A stretch of DNA of 5,676 bases from positions 1-5,676 of the forward strand of contig PUNI01000440.1 of the NCBI GenBank assembly GCA_003551745.1, read 5' to 3'. Source of the stretch: Paracoccaceae bacterium (lineage in GTDB: Bacteria; Pseudomonadota; Alphaproteobacteria; Rhodobacterales; Rhodobacteraceae). Position numbers and translations under genes: made by a program. Below are positions 4,931 through 5,676 of this stretch, piece after piece. How positions within the stretch are numbered: the first letter of the stretch is position 1; every line of letters begins with the position of its first letter. The notes below the pieces were generated by a model. It was not told the origin of the DNA. It saw only the letters and a list, made by a program, of their open reading frames with translations, and made no database searches.

Positions 4931-4957
4931 ATTAGACGAGGCTTTGGGGCTTGGCAA
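4931..4957 (-). promoter_or_regulatory. Predicted promoter of tRNA-Gly
   Basis: On the minus strand TTGCCA (4957-4952, five of six) and TCTAAT (4936-4931, five of six) are 15 nt apart, slightly short. The predicted start is near 4924, a few bases before the tRNA 5' end at 4918. The -35 lies inside a small inverted repeat GCTTG-G-CAAGC (4949-4959). Confidence 0.4.
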
Positions 4958-5025
4958 GCCGCCGCCGCTCTGGCGCCGGCGGCAGGCTGCACTACCTTCC
5001 CAAGGGCGAGACACGGAGGCCAGCG

Positions 5026-5676
5026 ATGTTCTTTCTCAACCGCAGCAAGTCGGCAATGGTTGCCCCCGAGGACGCGCTCCCCGGTCGCGCAACGCCGATC
5101 CCGACGGCGGAGACGCATTTCCTCTCCGGCCGGCCCCTGCAGGCAGCGGTGCCCGAGGGCATGGAGCAGGCGATGTTCGGCATGGGCTGCTTCTGGGGGG
5201 TCGAGCGGCTGTTCTGGGAGCTCGACGGCGTCTGGCTGACGATGGTGGGATATGCGGGCGGCTACACACCGAATCCGAGCTATCAGGAGGTCTGTACCGG
5301 CAAGACCGGGCACAACGAGGTCGTGCGGCTGATCTTCGAGCCTGCGCGGATCTCCTACGACCGGCTGCTGAAAGCCTTCTGGGAAGGCCACGACCCGACC
5401 CAGGGCATGCGCCAAGGCAATGACATGGGCACACAGTACCGCTCGGGCATCTACACCTATTCCGAGGCGCAGGCGGACGCGGCCGAGCAGAGCCGCGGCG
5501 CCTTCGCCGAGCGGCTGCGCGCCGCCGGCTACGGGCCGATCACCACCGAGATCCGGCCCGCCCCGGAGTTCTATTACGCCGAGGACTATCACCAGCAGTA
5601 TCTCGCCAAGAACCCCGGCGGCTATTGCGGGCTAGCCGGCACCGGCGTGACCTGCCCCGAGGGTGTGCGGGCCTGA
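5026..5676 (+). CDS. msrA: Peptide-methionine (S)-S-oxide reductase A
   Basis: MsrA reduces the S-epimer of methionine sulfoxide in proteins and free methionine, with thioredoxin as reductant, repairing oxidative damage in the cytoplasm. The 216-residue protein is close to E. coli MsrA (212) and complete. The catalytic motif GCFWG has Cys55, and Cys90 lies in QEVCTG. Glu98 in TGHNEVVR corresponds to the E. coli catalytic Glu94. [18 protein letters not shown] (123-140) and [12 protein letters not shown] (182-193) are strongly conserved. C-terminal Cys201 (GYCG) and Cys210 (VTCP) match the resolving/recycling pair of the E. coli-type three-cysteine relay. ATG 5026 has GGAGG 6 nt upstream. No signal peptide is present. 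It is divergent from tRNA-Gly with a 107-nt gap; I see no convincing promoter in the msrA direction. The stop is the last codon of the window. Confidence 0.96.
   Translation: MFFLNRSKSAMVAPEDALPGRATPIPTAETHFLSGRPLQAAVPEGMEQAMFGMGCFWGVERLFWELDGVWLTMVGYAGGYTPNPSYQEVCTGKTGHNEVVRLIFEPARISYDRLLKAFWEGHDPTQGMRQGNDMGTQYRSGIYTYSEAQADAAEQSRGAFAERLRAAGYGPITTEIRPAPEFYYAEDYHQQYLAKNPGGYCGLAGTGVTCPEGVRA

Overview
The window is a GC-rich, gene-dense stretch of bacterial chromosome. The gene content and the protein types (alphaproteobacterial-type FabI, a two-domain cold-shock protein, and the fabI/pdxH and csp/DUF192 neighbours) best fit an alphaproteobacterium, probably Rhodobacterales (Rhodobacteraceae/Paracoccaceae). 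That placement is inferred from protein appearance and recalled gene neighbourhoods, not from a search. No integrase, transposase, CRISPR array or phage gene is visible. Most of it looks like ordinary core chromosome.

Left part (1-2755): the 3' end of an M20-type metallopeptidase gene on the + strand runs into a five-gene minus-strand cluster. In transcription order the cluster is fabI (enoyl-ACP reductase), a LysE/RhtB-type exporter, gpt (xanthine/guanine phosphoribosyltransferase), a small basic protein with a faint RelE/ParE-like look, and a small protein with a predicted coiled coil and a C-terminal HTH/HU-like segment. Junctions are 4 nt, 13 nt, 3 nt and a 16-nt overlap, so it is almost certainly one operon with translational coupling. 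The Shine-Dalgarno sequence of gpt overlaps the stop codon of the exporter gene. The last two genes are the only ones I cannot assign. Their size, overlap and composition resemble a toxin-antitoxin module, and they are the best candidate here for something undescribed.

Middle (2756-4684): a 170-bp divergent intergenic region separates fabI from pdxH (pyridoxamine 5'-phosphate oxidase). It carries a plausible fabI promoter with a perfect 12-bp palindrome over its predicted start site. After pdxH come a 189-residue tandem cold-shock-domain protein and a DUF192 envelope protein that overlap by ATGA. The leader of the cold-shock gene can form two mutually exclusive hairpins just before the start codon.

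Right part (4685-5676): tRNA-Pro(UGG) on + and tRNA-Gly(CCC) on - face each other across a 39-nt spacer. They are followed by msrA (methionine sulfoxide reductase A), which ends exactly at the window edge. The recognisable genes are housekeeping functions: fatty-acid synthesis, purine salvage, vitamin B6, RNA chaperoning, protein repair and translation.
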